This document shows positions 1 through 9,469 of a stretch of DNA of 38,843 nt, one piece after another (position 1 is the first letter of the stretch; every line of letters starts with the position of its first letter). The DNA is from Denitrovibrio sp. (GTDB lineage Bacteria; Chrysiogenota; Deferribacteres; Deferribacterales; Geovibrionaceae). Position numbers and translations under genes: made by a program. The DNA lies in contig PKTM01000017.1 of the NCBI GenBank assembly GCA_002869145.1, forward strand, positions 18,441 through 57,283, given 5' to 3'. The notes beneath the pieces are model-generated. The model worked only from the letters and a program-made list of their open reading frames with translations. It did no database searches and had not been told where the DNA came from.

Positions 1-117
1 TGAGGCGCATCCTGCGCCTTTACTGGGATATGATTACAGACCTTTGAACCTGCCGTCTGAGTAAATCAGTTTGCCATCAGCGTATACCTTACCGTCGTGC
101 ATTCCTTTGATCATATC
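1..117. repeat. Partial copy of the M29 aminopeptidase 3' end (direct repeat, copy 1)
   Basis: This stretch matches 210-326 at 115 of 117 positions (offset 209). Read on the minus strand, 117 down to 34 encodes the last 27 residues and the stop codon of the aminopeptidase gene at 243-1340, with no gene body in front of it. The two mismatches (positions 39 and 94) are both synonymous, Leu CTG/TTG and Asp GAC/GAT. The repeat includes the downstream hairpin AGGCGCA-TCC-TGCGCCT (3-19). It starts at the window edge, so it may extend further left. Confidence 0.9.
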
Positions 118-127
118 TGATGAACAG

Positions 128-157
128 AGATAATTTATCTGTCCTGATAAATTATCT
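128..157. repeat. Perfect 12-bp inverted repeat (hairpin)
   Basis: AGATAATTTATC (128-139) and GATAAATTATCT (146-157) are exact reverse complements around the hexamer TGTCCT. The hairpin lies in the 92-bp spacer (118-209) between the two copies of the aminopeptidase tail. It has no following T-run, so it is not an obvious intrinsic terminator. Whether it belongs to a small mobile or REP-like element cannot be told from one copy. Confidence 0.7.
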
Positions 158-209
158 AACGACAGCACCGGAATTCATCCCGGTCTGTCTTACACTGCGC
201 TGCGCTGCG

Positions 210-326
210 TGAGGCGCATCCTGCGCCTTTACTGGGATATGATTACAAACCTTTGAACCTGCCGTCTGAGTAAATCAGTTTGCCATCAGCGTATACCTTA
301 CCATCGTGCATTCCTTTGATCATATC
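210..326. repeat. Direct repeat, copy 2 (within the intact aminopeptidase gene and its 3' flank)
   Basis: Partner of 1-117. It covers the last 28 codons of the intact gene (243-326) and 33 bp downstream, including the hairpin AGGCGCA-TCC-TGCGCCT at 212-228. Homology stops abruptly at 326/117, inside the coding sequence. Confidence 0.9.
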
Positions 327-1340
327 CCAGTGGATACCGGATTTGTTTTTGCCGCCGGTTTCGGGATAGCTGGCACCAACCGCCATGTGAATAGTGCGGC
401 CTATCTTCTCGTCAAAGAGAATATTTTTAGTAGGTTTGTCTATATTTTCATTCAGACCAAAGGCTATCTCGCCAATAAGTCTTGAGCCCTCATCAGTATC
501 AAGAACGGACTGTAAAAAATCGTTCCCTTTTTCAGCGGACGCTTCCTTTATCTCGCCATTCTCTATTTTAAGAGTGATGCCGCCAGCCTCAACACCCATA
601 TATGATGTAGGCAGATCAAAATATATCTGACCATTAACGCCGTCTTCCACAGGGCTTGTGAAAACCTCTCCATCCGGCATGTTATGATGACCGTTGCAGT
701 TCACCCATTTCCTGTCTGTAACATTAAAAGTTATGTCAGTATTCTTGCCAACAATATGTATCTCTTTTGTTCCGGTAAGTATATCCACCACCTGCTTCTG
801 ATACATGTCCACTTCGTTCCATGCTGCCACTGGGTCAGCAGCGTTCAGCTTGCAAGCGTTGTAAACAAACTCCGAATACTCATCCAGCGACATCTCGGCG
901 TCCTGTGCCATAGCCTGTGTTGGGTAGGGGCAAAGTGACCAGCGAAACTCACCCTTCTGCTCTCTGTCCATAAGAATATCGCGCACTTTGCGCATAGACT
1001 TGGCATATGTTGATATCTTCTTTTTATCGCAATTAGTGAGCTGTTTTGTGTTGTCAGTACTGTCTATAAAGACCTGCGCAGTTATATTTTCTGCATCAGC
1101 CATAACAGAAGGCGCTATAAACTCCAGCTGTTTTTCACTGGCATATTTATAAAAAACTGACTGCTGTTCAGATATCATCACACGCAGTATAGGGTGTGCG
1201 CCCATCTCTAGTGAATGCCTCACAAACTCTTTAACCAGAGGCTCTGCAACTGTCTCTGCACGCACTAAAAAAATATCACCCTCTTTCAGACCTAGGGAAT
1301 ATTCGCATATCAGCTTTGCCATCTTCTTTTCTAAACTCAT
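243..1340 (-). CDS. M29-family metallo-aminopeptidase
   Basis: This 365-aa cytosolic protein resembles the M29 (thermophilic aminopeptidase, AmpS/PepS-like) family, which removes N-terminal residues from peptides using two metal ions. The C-terminal third holds candidate metal and active-site residues in family order: Glu in GVEAGGI, Glu in IGEIAFG, His in TIHMAVG, Tyr in ASYPETGG, and His and Asp in GIHWD. The length is at the short end of the family but both ends look complete. The ATG is supported by GAGGAG six bases upstream. It follows eno on the same strand but a terminator-like hairpin lies between them. The 3' end is duplicated at 1-117, which does not disturb this copy. Confidence 0.88.
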   Translation of the reverse strand: MSLEKKMAKLICEYSLGLKEGDIFLVRAETVAEPLVKEFVRHSLEMGAHPILRVMISEQQSVFYKYASEKQLEFIAPSVMADAENITAQVFIDSTDNTKQLTNCDKKKISTYAKSMRKVRDILMDREQKGEFRWSLCPYPTQAMAQDAEMSLDEYSEFVYNACKLNAADPVAAWNEVDMYQKQVVDILTGTKEIHIVGKNTDITFNVTDRKWVNCNGHHNMPDGEVFTSPVEDGVNGQIYFDLPTSYMGVEAGGITLKIENGEIKEASAEKGNDFLQSVLDTDEGSRLIGEIAFGLNENIDKPTKNILFDEKIGRTIHMAVGASYPETGGKNKSGIHWDMIKGMHDGKVYADGKLIYSDGRFKGL

Positions 1341-1360
1341 TTACATCTCCTCAATTGGAA

Positions 1361-1381
1361 AAGGGGGCACTAAGCCCCCTT
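1361..1381 (-). terminator. Terminator-like hairpin downstream of eno
   Basis: AAGGGGGC (1361-1368) pairs perfectly with GCCCCCTT (1374-1381) around a 5-nt loop. On the minus strand it is followed by TTTTCC, a short T tract, just before the aminopeptidase ribosome binding site. It probably reduces readthrough from eno into the aminopeptidase gene. Confidence 0.6.
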
Positions 1382-1482
1382 ATAAAATTATTACCATCAC
1401 GAACGAACATTAAACAATCTCTGCTTAAACCATTTGCCAGAGGTTGATTCATCAACCTTAAGCATTCCCGCAGTGACGTTTT

Positions 1483-2793
<1,311 letters not shown>

Positions 2794-2826
2794 TCATATA
2801 TTTTATTGTTTTAAACATCTTTTACA

Positions 2827-2840
2827 GAGGCTCACGCCTC
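2827..2840 (-). other. Small hairpin in the eno 5' leader
   Basis: GAGGC (2827-2831) and GCCTC (2836-2840) can form a 5-bp stem with a 4-nt loop in the predicted eno leader RNA, about 50 bases upstream of the start codon. No riboswitch class is recognised; it may simply be structure that stabilises the leader. Confidence 0.3.
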
Positions 2841-2853
2841 CATTAGCCATATC

Positions 2854-2883
2854 AGTATATAGTGAGAAAGAGCGAAAAAACAA
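2854..2883 (-). promoter_or_regulatory. Putative sigma-70 promoter of eno
   Basis: On the minus strand, TTGTTT (2883-2878) and TATACT (2859-2854) are separated by 18 bp. Transcription would start about 70 bases upstream of the eno ATG. The -10 is close to consensus; the -35 keeps only TTG. Confidence 0.45.
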
Positions 2884-2910
2884 CATTATTTCAGCCTGAA
2901 AACAGTTATT

Positions 2911-2939
2911 TTGTTACAAGTTTTGTTTTTATGTATTAT
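2911..2939 (+). promoter_or_regulatory. Putative sigma-70 promoter of the PAS-GGDEF gene
   Basis: TTGTTA (2911-2916) and TATTAT (2934-2939) have a 17-bp spacer. The predicted transcript start, near 2946, lies downstream of the GTG at 2862, which favours the TTG at 2994 as the real start codon. Confidence 0.45.
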
Positions 2940-2993
2940 TATTGGAAAAATACAGTTATTAACTTACCGATTATTAGAAAGGGGAATATTATA

Positions 2994-4874
2994 TTGAAGC
3001 TGAATAACTTTTCAAAAAATAAATATTACTTACAATTTGCAGGATATTTTTTAATATTCGGAATAATTGTAGCAATTTTTACCTCATTTATTAATTATAA
3101 ACTTAAATATTCAGACATCGCTAAAGAACTCAATACTAAAGCCAATGCCGAAGCAGATTTTAAAAAAAACTATCTGGATAACTATATAAAGCAGATTGAG
3201 CTTATGCTCTCGTCCATAGTAAGAAACGAAATAACCAAAGAGTATATTGACTCGAAAAGTGATTCAGACCTTGAAAACCTGTACAACCTCTTTTACTCTC
3301 TGATCTACTCCAACAGCGACCTGATGCAGCTTCGTTTAATCGATCAGGACGGCATAGAGGCTGTGAGAATAGACAGAGAAAAACAGTCGCCAGACCTTAA
3401 AATAATCCTTAATGAAAATTTGCAGGATAAAAGCAGTAGATATTACTTCAAAGAAGCATCGCAAATAAGAGGCGGAGATTTTTGGCATTCGCGCATAGAC
3501 CTGAATGTAGAGCACGGAAAGATTGAAGTACCTCTGAGACCAACTTTTAGAGTCGCAACACCCCTTATTCTGAACAACCAGTTTCAGGGGATTCTTATTG
3601 CAAATGTACTGATGGATAACCTGTTGGATGTTTTGACTAATTCAATAAATTTTAATGTTTACCTCATAGATAAAGATGGAGAGATTATAATCAGTCCTGA
3701 TCATGAAGAATCATGGAGCAGGTATCTGGAAAACAGGCCGACAATTTTTGAGTATTTTCCTCAGCTTGCAGATCACTTACAAATAAACGAAGACTACAGA
3801 GACAGCAAACTGTTTATGTTCTCTTACGCCAGTCTTTTCAGAAATAACGAAGAGCTGAAAATATTATTCACACCAAAAACAGAAGTTATAGGTGAGATGG
3901 AAAAGAACAACACTTCCACTGCTGCAATAATTGCATTAATAGTCCTTATAGTTTCCATTCCACTTTCGTGGGTAGCTTCCATAATCCCTTCAAGACTTCA
4001 GGCAGCGCTGCTCACAACCTATGATGAAATATCAAAATACACAAAAATAATTGATAGAAATATTCCGACATCAAGAACAGATACAGAAGGTGTTATCACT
4101 GATGTCAGCAGCAGATTTCTGGACATAACAGGTTATGCAAAAGAAGAAATAATAGGCAAAACCCACAACCTGCTCCGGCATCCGGAAACAGATGACAAGC
4201 ACTACGAAGAACTTTGGTTAACTATTTCTCAAGGTCTGGTGTGGTCTGGGGAGATGAAAGAGCTGCGTAAAGACGGAAGCAGTTTCTGGATCAAACAGAC
4301 TATCACTCCTGAGTTTGACAACAAAGGCGAAATCATCGCATACACATCCATAGCTCAGGACATAACAGAGAAAAAGATGGTAGAAGAGATGTCCATAACC
4401 GACAGCCTGACTCAGATATATAACAGACACAAACTCGACGATGCAATAAAGCACGAAGTGAACCGGTTCAACAGATACCGGACAAACTTCTGCGCTATAC
4501 TTATAGATATCGACCACTTCAAAATGGTGAATGATAATTATGGTCATCAGGCTGGTGATGATGTTTTGGTTAAACTCGCCTCTATGATGAAGGAAAACAC
4601 AAGAGAAACTGACGTATGCGGCAGGTGGGGCGGCGAAGAATTTCTTATTATCGCTGTAGAGGCTGAGCTTGCAAATGCCCATGCTATGGCTGAAAAGCTG
4701 CGTAAAAATGTCGAAGATGAAGAGTTCCCGCCTGTAAAAAATATCACCATAAGTATTGGTGTGGCGCAGTATCAGTATGGCGAAACGATTGCTCATTTCA
4801 TCAACCGTGCAGACGATGCTTTATATCAGGCCAAAGACGCAGGCCGAAACAAAGTTGTTATATCCGAAGTGTAA
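2994..4874 (+). CDS. Membrane-bound PAS-GGDEF diguanylate cyclase
   Basis: Predicted 626-aa inner-membrane sensor that makes cyclic di-GMP. In order: a short cytosolic start, a transmembrane helix (about residues 14-36), a periplasmic Cache-like sensor region (to about 305), a second transmembrane helix (near 310-335), a PAS domain (about 345-460) and a GGDEF domain. The active site reads GGEEF near residue 546. RETD five residues upstream matches the RxxD inhibitory site, so product inhibition is likely. The frame is open from a GTG at 2862, but the TTG at 2994 is chosen because it has AAAGGGG 9 bases upstream and lies downstream of a plausible promoter. The ligand cannot be deduced. It diverges from eno. 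Confidence 0.88.
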   Translation: MKLNNFSKNKYYLQFAGYFLIFGIIVAIFTSFINYKLKYSDIAKELNTKANAEADFKKNYLDNYIKQIELMLSSIVRNEITKEYIDSKSDSDLENLYNLFYSLIYSNSDLMQLRLIDQDGIEAVRIDREKQSPDLKIILNENLQDKSSRYYFKEASQIRGGDFWHSRIDLNVEHGKIEVPLRPTFRVATPLILNNQFQGILIANVLMDNLLDVLTNSINFNVYLIDKDGEIIISPDHEESWSRYLENRPTIFEYFPQLADHLQINEDYRDSKLFMFSYASLFRNNEELKILFTPKTEVIGEMEKNNTSTAAIIALIVLIVSIPLSWVASIIPSRLQAALLTTYDEISKYTKIIDRNIPTSRTDTEGVITDVSSRFLDITGYAKEEIIGKTHNLLRHPETDDKHYEELWLTISQGLVWSGEMKELRKDGSSFWIKQTITPEFDNKGEIIAYTSIAQDITEKKMVEEMSITDSLTQIYNRHKLDDAIKHEVNRFNRYRTNFCAILIDIDHFKMVNDNYGHQAGDDVLVKLASMMKENTRETDVCGRWGGEEFLIIAVEAELANAHAMAEKLRKNVEDEEFPPVKNITISIGVAQYQYGETIAHFINRADDALYQAKDAGRNKVVISEV

Positions 4875-4904
4875 ATATTATAACTCAATTTCGGGTATAT
4901 CACC

Positions 4905-4934
4905 TTGACTTGTAGAATTGCACTATACTATTAT
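4905..4934 (+). promoter_or_regulatory. Putative promoter of the radical SAM - OMP - nadB - mnmD run
   Basis: TTGACT (4905-4910) and TATTAT (4929-4934) are separated by 18 bp, 26 bases upstream of the radical SAM start codon. The preceding gene ends at 4874, so this is the only room for a promoter before the four closely packed plus-strand genes. Confidence 0.5.
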
Positions 4935-4960
4935 TCATCAAAAGCAAACTAAGGTAAAAA

Positions 4961-6256
4961 ATGTACGATATACCAAACCTGCTCTTTGCAGACAGGCAGG
5001 GCAACATATACGACCATCCGCACCTGAAAATGACCGTCAGGAGCGAAAATTACAACTTTGTCCCTTACGAAGTAGAGCTTATAGAGCTTCCGGAAAGCTC
5101 CAGACTCTTTTTCGTGCCGGAAACACACCCATATGCATACAATCCTGATAAGTCAGGGATGGAGGTATTCACTGGCGGATACGCTGTCAGCGCATTCCTC
5201 GACCCTGGATACCTGAGACTCTTTATGCCTGCATACCAGAAGCTGACTGACACTGTGCTTCCCATGTACGCATATACCGCAGTGGGCTGGCTGGACGGCA
5301 AATTTGTAGTTCCCGCCATAAAAGTTGACGATGACTCCAAGTGGAATCCAAAAAATTACGACTACTCAGACAATTTTCAGGGTGTTGTTAACCAGAGACT
5401 GGAACTTTCCCCGAAAAACAGAATATATAAACAGCTATCCAAGTGTGCTCTGGAATACCACTGCACAGCAGCTAAAAACGCTTTTCTAGGTCGTTGGGAA
5501 TGCCCATTGCCTACAGCGCCAACATGCAACAGCAGGTGTCTTGGGTGCATATCCAAACAAGAGGATAAACGTGTGGTTTCTCCGCAGGAAAGGCTGAAAT
5601 TTGTTCCGAGAGTTAACGAGATAGTAGAGGTTGCGCTAAACCATTACGAAGTGGCAGAAGAACCCATTGTCAGCTTCGGGCAGGGTTGCGAGGGTGACCC
5701 TATAATGACCGCTGATGTCATAGCAAAAGCCGTTAAAGTTATAAAAAAGAAAGCGCCCGAACTCACTGTAAACTTCAACTCAAACTGCAGTGACCCTGAA
5801 AAAATGAAGATGCTTTTTGATGCAGGCATAGACAGTATACGTGTTAGCGTGAACTCTGTGGTACACTCTACTTATGAAAGCTATTACAAACCTGTGGGAT
5901 ACAGTCTGGACGATGTTCTGAAAAGCATCGAACTGGCTAATAACTATAACGTTTATACAGCTTTAAACATGCTGACTATCCCAGGAGTAAACGACAGAGA
6001 GAGTGAAGCGGAGACAATGCTGGACTTTCTGAAAGCTTATGAGATAGACCTTATACAGCTTCGAAATCTGAACATAGACCCCGACCTGCTCTTTTCTACG
6101 CTGAAATTTAAAAAGGAAGAGATACTCGGCATAAAGAATCTCTTGAAACTTATAAGAAAGAAGAAAAAGAATATGAAATTCGGCTATTTCAACAGAACCA
6201 AAGCCAACTTTGACAAAGACTTTGGTCTGCCGGATTTGAAAAGGAGAAGCAAATGA
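4961..6256 (+). CDS. Radical SAM protein of unknown substrate
   Basis: This 431-aa protein has the radical SAM cluster motif CNSRCLGC (CxxxCxxC) at about residues 189-196, which would hold a 4Fe-4S cluster that cleaves S-adenosylmethionine. About 165 residues precede the motif and form a separate N-terminal domain containing ELPESSRLFFVPE and AFLDPGYLRLFMPA. After the motif, FGQGCEGDP and MLTIPGVNDRE are typical of the barrel strands. I recognise the general superfamily but not a characterised subfamily, so no substrate is proposed. The start has AAGGT 5 bases upstream. Its stop overlaps the next start (ATGA), so translation is probably coupled to the outer-membrane protein gene. Confidence 0.8.
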   Translation: MYDIPNLLFADRQGNIYDHPHLKMTVRSENYNFVPYEVELIELPESSRLFFVPETHPYAYNPDKSGMEVFTGGYAVSAFLDPGYLRLFMPAYQKLTDTVLPMYAYTAVGWLDGKFVVPAIKVDDDSKWNPKNYDYSDNFQGVVNQRLELSPKNRIYKQLSKCALEYHCTAAKNAFLGRWECPLPTAPTCNSRCLGCISKQEDKRVVSPQERLKFVPRVNEIVEVALNHYEVAEEPIVSFGQGCEGDPIMTADVIAKAVKVIKKKAPELTVNFNSNCSDPEKMKMLFDAGIDSIRVSVNSVVHSTYESYYKPVGYSLDDVLKSIELANNYNVYTALNMLTIPGVNDRESEAETMLDFLKAYEIDLIQLRNLNIDPDLLFSTLKFKKEEILGIKNLLKLIRKKKKNMKFGYFNRTKANFDKDFGLPDLKRRSK

Positions 6257-6969
6257 AAAAGGTATTAGTGCTTTCTTTGATGATGGTTTGCAGTGTGGCT
6301 TTTGCCGGAGATTTCGGTATTCAGTCAACCATGACACAGGATCAGTTTAAGTCTTTGGCTAAAGAGATAGGACTCATTGTAACCCCTACTCCAAACAGCC
6401 CGGCTGAGCCTCTGAAAACATTCGGCTTTGACGTTGCAGTAGAAGCAGCCGTAATAAACATCAACAGTGATGAAGACTACTGGGAAAATGCGTGTGACGG
6501 AAACGATCCATCAAGCCATATAGCAGCCTACAGAGTGCACGCTCAAAAAGGTTTTCCTTTCGGGCTTGATCTCGGCCTCAGTGTTACAAAAGGCGGAAAC
6601 CTTGGTTTCACAGCTATTACAGGCGAAGTAAAATACGCTATACTTAAAGGCACAGTGGTCACTCCTGCTATAAGTGTCAAAGGTTCTGTGACAAAAGTGA
6701 CCGGACTCGAAGACATGAGTGTAATGACAGGTTCTATTGGCGCATACATCAGCAAAGGCTTCCTCTTTCTTACACCATATGCAGGTATCGAATCCGTTGC
6801 TGTGAAAGCATCTGACGATTCCGGCAACGACTTTGACGATGAAACTGTTGCATCCGCAAGAGGCATCGTAGGACTTCAGATATCTCCTCTTCCGCTTATA
6901 TCAATAAATCTTGAAGCGGCTAAAGGGACTGTTATGCAGTATGGACTTAAGGCTGGCATTAGATTCTAG
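6253..6969 (+). CDS. Small outer-membrane beta-barrel-like protein
   Basis: The 238-aa product begins with a clear signal peptide (MKKVLVLSLMMVCSVAFA, cleavage before GDFG). The mature part is rich in alternating polar/hydrophobic, glycine-rich segments such as FGLDLGLSVTKGGNLGFTA, and the chain ends GIRF. A C-terminal phenylalanine is typical of BAM-inserted barrels. No family is recognised and the function is unknown. The start codon overlaps the radical SAM stop by four bases, with AAGGAG just upstream inside that gene. nadB follows after 13 bp, so the genes are likely cotranscribed. Confidence 0.7.
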   Translation: MKKVLVLSLMMVCSVAFAGDFGIQSTMTQDQFKSLAKEIGLIVTPTPNSPAEPLKTFGFDVAVEAAVININSDEDYWENACDGNDPSSHIAAYRVHAQKGFPFGLDLGLSVTKGGNLGFTAITGEVKYAILKGTVVTPAISVKGSVTKVTGLEDMSVMTGSIGAYISKGFLFLTPYAGIESVAVKASDDSGNDFDDETVASARGIVGLQISPLPLISINLEAAKGTVMQYGLKAGIRF

Positions 6970-6982
6970 CCGAAGGTAACTG

Positions 6983-8551
6983 ATGGAAACAAATTTTTAT
7001 GACTATATAGTCTTAGGCAGCGGCGTGGCCGGTCTCCGAGCTGCTATTGAGCTCGCCGGTCACGGCCGTGTTGCCGTTGTGACAAAGCACTTTCTGGGCG
7101 AAAGCTCTTCGGAGTATGCCCAAGGCGGGGTTGCTGTTGCTCTTTCTGATGACGACGACATCTCGCTGCATATAGAAGACACTATCCGGGCAGGTGACGG
7201 GCTATGCGACCTTAAAGCGGTTTCGACACTTGTTGAGGAAGGGCCTAAATATATCAAACAACTTATCTCCTGGGGTGCAAATTTTGACATGCACGGCAGC
7301 CTTTTAGAATTTACCAGAGAAGCTGCACACTCGGTCAAAAGAATAATTAACGCCAAAGGGGACGCCACAGGACACGAGATTGTCCGCACACTTAAAGAAT
7401 ATTCCGGCACTTTTAAAAACATTGAAAAGCTGGAATACACCTACGCGCTTGATTTCATAAAAGACAGCCCGAAAAGTGTCGCAGGTGTCATTGCGCTGAA
7501 TGAAAAGACAAGCGAGATAAGCCTTTACTATGCCAAAGCTGTTATAGTAGCAACCGGAGGCGCAGGCAGACTTTATACCCGCACAACAAACCCCGATGTT
7601 GTAACTGGCGACGGACTCGCAATGGCTTTCAGAGCAGATGCTGCCATGCGTGATATGGAGTTTTTTCAGTTTCACCCAACAGGGCTCACCATAGAGGGCG
7701 CTCCTGCGTTTCTTCTGTCTGAAGCTATGAGGGGCGAAGGCGGGGTTCTCAGGAACATCCACATGGAAAGATTCTGCACAAAGTACCACCCGGACGGAGA
7801 GCTTGCACCAAGAGATGTTGTGAGCCGCTCTATATTTTTCGAAATGCAGACTACCGATTCAAAACACGTTTTCCTCGACCTGACACACCTTGATAAAAAC
7901 TTTGTAAAAAACAGATTCCCTAAAATATATTCCACATGCCTGAAGTACGGTCTGAACATATGTAAAGACCCTATCCCTGTGAGCCCTGCCGCACACTACT
8001 TTATGGGCGGTATTTTTACAGATGACTGGGGGCGTTCCAGCCTGAAAGGACTTTATGCCTGTGGAGAAGCAGCCTGTAACGGCATTCACGGAGCAAACAG
8101 ACTGGCGAGCAATTCACTTCTGGAAGGCGTTGTATATGGCGGAAGAAGCGCCATAGCTGCTGTTAATGACAACAACGAAAGAGAAGTCAGACAACAGGAT
8201 ATTTCAATAGGCGAACCTATAAGCATCAGCGACTCTCAGGAAAAACTGGAAGTTATACAGAAGTGCATGTGGCTGAGCGCAAGCGTTTCCAGAAACGAAG
8301 AGAGGCTTGACAACGCTATAGAATTTCTCACACAATTCCTCGAACAGTTCGAAGGAAAAACACCAACAGACAGAAACACAGCAGAGCTTGAAAATCTGGC
8401 AACTGTGGGTCTGCTCATTGCAACAGCGGCAAAAGACCGGAAAGGAAGCCGAGGGGCACACTACAGAGAAGACTACCCCGACAGAATGAAGGATAACTGG
8501 CACATATATTTTGAAAATGCCCAATTTAGCTCTATTAAAAGACAAAAATAA
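6983..8551 (+). CDS. nadB: L-aspartate oxidase
   Basis: The 522-aa flavoprotein oxidises L-aspartate to iminoaspartate, the first step of de novo NAD synthesis. The N-terminal FAD dinucleotide motif is GSGVAGLRAA. Family landmarks follow: SSEYAQGGVAVAL, REAAHSVKRI, FQFHPTGL, SEAMRGEGG, and RDVVSRSI carrying the expected catalytic Arg. A helical succinate dehydrogenase-like C-terminal domain follows EGVVYGGRSA. The length is normal. AGG lies seven bases before the ATG. No nadA or nadC is in the window, so the partner enzymes are encoded elsewhere. The 3' end overlaps the next gene by 35 bp. Confidence 0.95.
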   Translation: METNFYDYIVLGSGVAGLRAAIELAGHGRVAVVTKHFLGESSSEYAQGGVAVALSDDDDISLHIEDTIRAGDGLCDLKAVSTLVEEGPKYIKQLISWGANFDMHGSLLEFTREAAHSVKRIINAKGDATGHEIVRTLKEYSGTFKNIEKLEYTYALDFIKDSPKSVAGVIALNEKTSEISLYYAKAVIVATGGAGRLYTRTTNPDVVTGDGLAMAFRADAAMRDMEFFQFHPTGLTIEGAPAFLLSEAMRGEGGVLRNIHMERFCTKYHPDGELAPRDVVSRSIFFEMQTTDSKHVFLDLTHLDKNFVKNRFPKIYSTCLKYGLNICKDPIPVSPAAHYFMGGIFTDDWGRSSLKGLYACGEAACNGIHGANRLASNSLLEGVVYGGRSAIAAVNDNNEREVRQQDISIGEPISISDSQEKLEVIQKCMWLSASVSRNEERLDNAIEFLTQFLEQFEGKTPTDRNTAELENLATVGLLIATAAKDRKGSRGAHYREDYPDRMKDNWHIYFENAQFSSIKRQK

Positions 8552-9206
8552 ACCACTGCCCACTGCGGACGGCTCCATATCTTTATACAGTATGGACTAC
8601 CACGAAGGTTACAGGGCGAAAAGTGTGGGTGCATTTACCGAATCACTGCATAAATTCTATCACGCATCAGGTATAGAAAAGATGCTGATGCATAAAGATG
8701 TGCGCCTGCTGGACATCTGCCTGGGGGGCGGGAGCAACCTCGCCGTAACACTGGACAAGGTAGCAGAGCTGGACACACCTTACAAACTGCACATTGTCAC
8801 CGTAGAGAAACAATCATCTCTTTTTGATACCATCCGCCACGCCAGATATCTTTGGCCGCAAAGGGGCTATAACACCCTCAGAAAGCTCATAGACGATGGC
8901 GACTGCGGGAACATCAGACTGGACATAGCAATAGGTGATGCAAGACCTATCTTAGAAAAGCTTCAGTGGCAGTTTGACGTTGTATATTTTGACCCTTTCG
9001 GTAAAAGAAAAAACCCTGAGATGTGGACCGTAGAAGTTTTCAGTACTGTTTATAAGCTTTTGGCACAAGGTGGAAAAGTGGCTACCTACTCATCCGGAAA
9101 AGTCATCAGGGAAGATTTTGTGAAAGCAGGATTCAGCTTTGTTTCCACTTCTAAACCGGGGGGAGCATTTCAGGAAGGAACTGTCTTTATAAAGGACTTA
9201 AAATAA
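8517..9206 (+). CDS. mnmD: MnmD-like tRNA 5-methylaminomethyl-2-thiouridine methyltransferase
   Basis: This 229-aa Rossmann methyltransferase resembles the stand-alone MnmD/MnmC1 (DUF752) enzymes that add the methyl group in mnm5s2U at the tRNA wobble position. Visible landmarks are the SAM-binding LLDICLGGGSNLAV, VVYFDPFGKRKNPEMWT (the family usually has DxF-P...NPEMWT) and GGKVATYSSGKVIREDFVKAGF. The frame is open from a TTG at 8511, but the ATG at 8517 gives a more natural N-terminus. It overlaps nadB by 35 bp and has no clear ribosome binding site, so coupled translation is likely. An MnmC oxidase domain is absent, as in other stand-alone forms. Confidence 0.8.
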   Translation: MPNLALLKDKNKPLPTADGSISLYSMDYHEGYRAKSVGAFTESLHKFYHASGIEKMLMHKDVRLLDICLGGGSNLAVTLDKVAELDTPYKLHIVTVEKQSSLFDTIRHARYLWPQRGYNTLRKLIDDGDCGNIRLDIAIGDARPILEKLQWQFDVVYFDPFGKRKNPEMWTVEVFSTVYKLLAQGGKVATYSSGKVIREDFVKAGFSFVSTSKPGGAFQEGTVFIKDLK

Positions 9207-9214
9207 GAGTTTCC

Positions 9215-9252
9215 TCCCCCTTTCGCAAAGGTGGACTGAGGGGGATTTTTTT
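9215..9252 (+). terminator. Intrinsic terminator after mnmD
   Basis: TCCCCC (9215-9220) pairs with GGGGGA (9240-9245), followed by a run of seven T (9246-9252). The loop contains a nested CCTTT-CGC-AAAGG hairpin. The sequence resembles repeats at 31868-31964. Confidence 0.7.
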
Positions 9253-9297
9253 GTTACCGCAGGCATAGATAAATTAAATTTTTTTTCAAATAATTTG

Positions 9298-9326
9298 TTG
9301 ACACAGATCATATAATACGATATAAA
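9298..9326 (+). promoter_or_regulatory. Strong sigma-70 promoter of the tRNA genes
   Basis: TTGACA (9298-9303) and TATAAA (9321-9326) are separated by exactly 17 bp and end 12 bases before tRNA-Gly. This is a near-consensus promoter, as expected for stable RNA genes. Confidence 0.85.
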
Positions 9327-9338
9327 ACATCTCGCTTT

Positions 9339-9411
9339 GCGGGTGTAGCTCAGCTGGTAGAGCGCGACCTTGCCAAGGTTGAGGTCGCCGGTTCGAGTCC
9401 GGTCACCCGCT
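9339..9411 (+). tRNA. tRNA-Gly (anticodon GCC)
   Basis: Acceptor GCGGGTG pairs with CACCCGC. The D arm is GCTC...GAGC, the anticodon stem CGACC/GGTTG encloses TTGCCAA (anticodon GCC), and the T arm GCCGG/CCGGT encloses TTCGAGT (last base pair G-T). It is 73 nt long with discriminator T, and CCA is not encoded. Confidence 0.97.
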
Positions 9412-9419
9412 TTTTAAAA

Positions 9420-9450
9420 AAGGCCGATCTTTTGGGTCGGTCTTTTCATT
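9420..9450 (+). terminator. Hairpin between the two tRNA genes
   Basis: A 10-bp stem with two G-U pairs (9420-9429 with 9435-9444) and loop TTTTG is followed by TTCATTTT. It may be a weak terminator or a processing structure. No separate promoter is evident before tRNA-Cys, so partial readthrough seems needed. Confidence 0.5.
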
Positions 9451-9469
9451 TTATCAGCGCAGTAATTAT

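Noticed and set aside
1-326. attL/attR of an integrated element at the aminopeptidase 3' end.
   Set aside because: Only 92 bp lie between the repeats, with no integrase in view; the left side is outside the window, so it cannot be supported.
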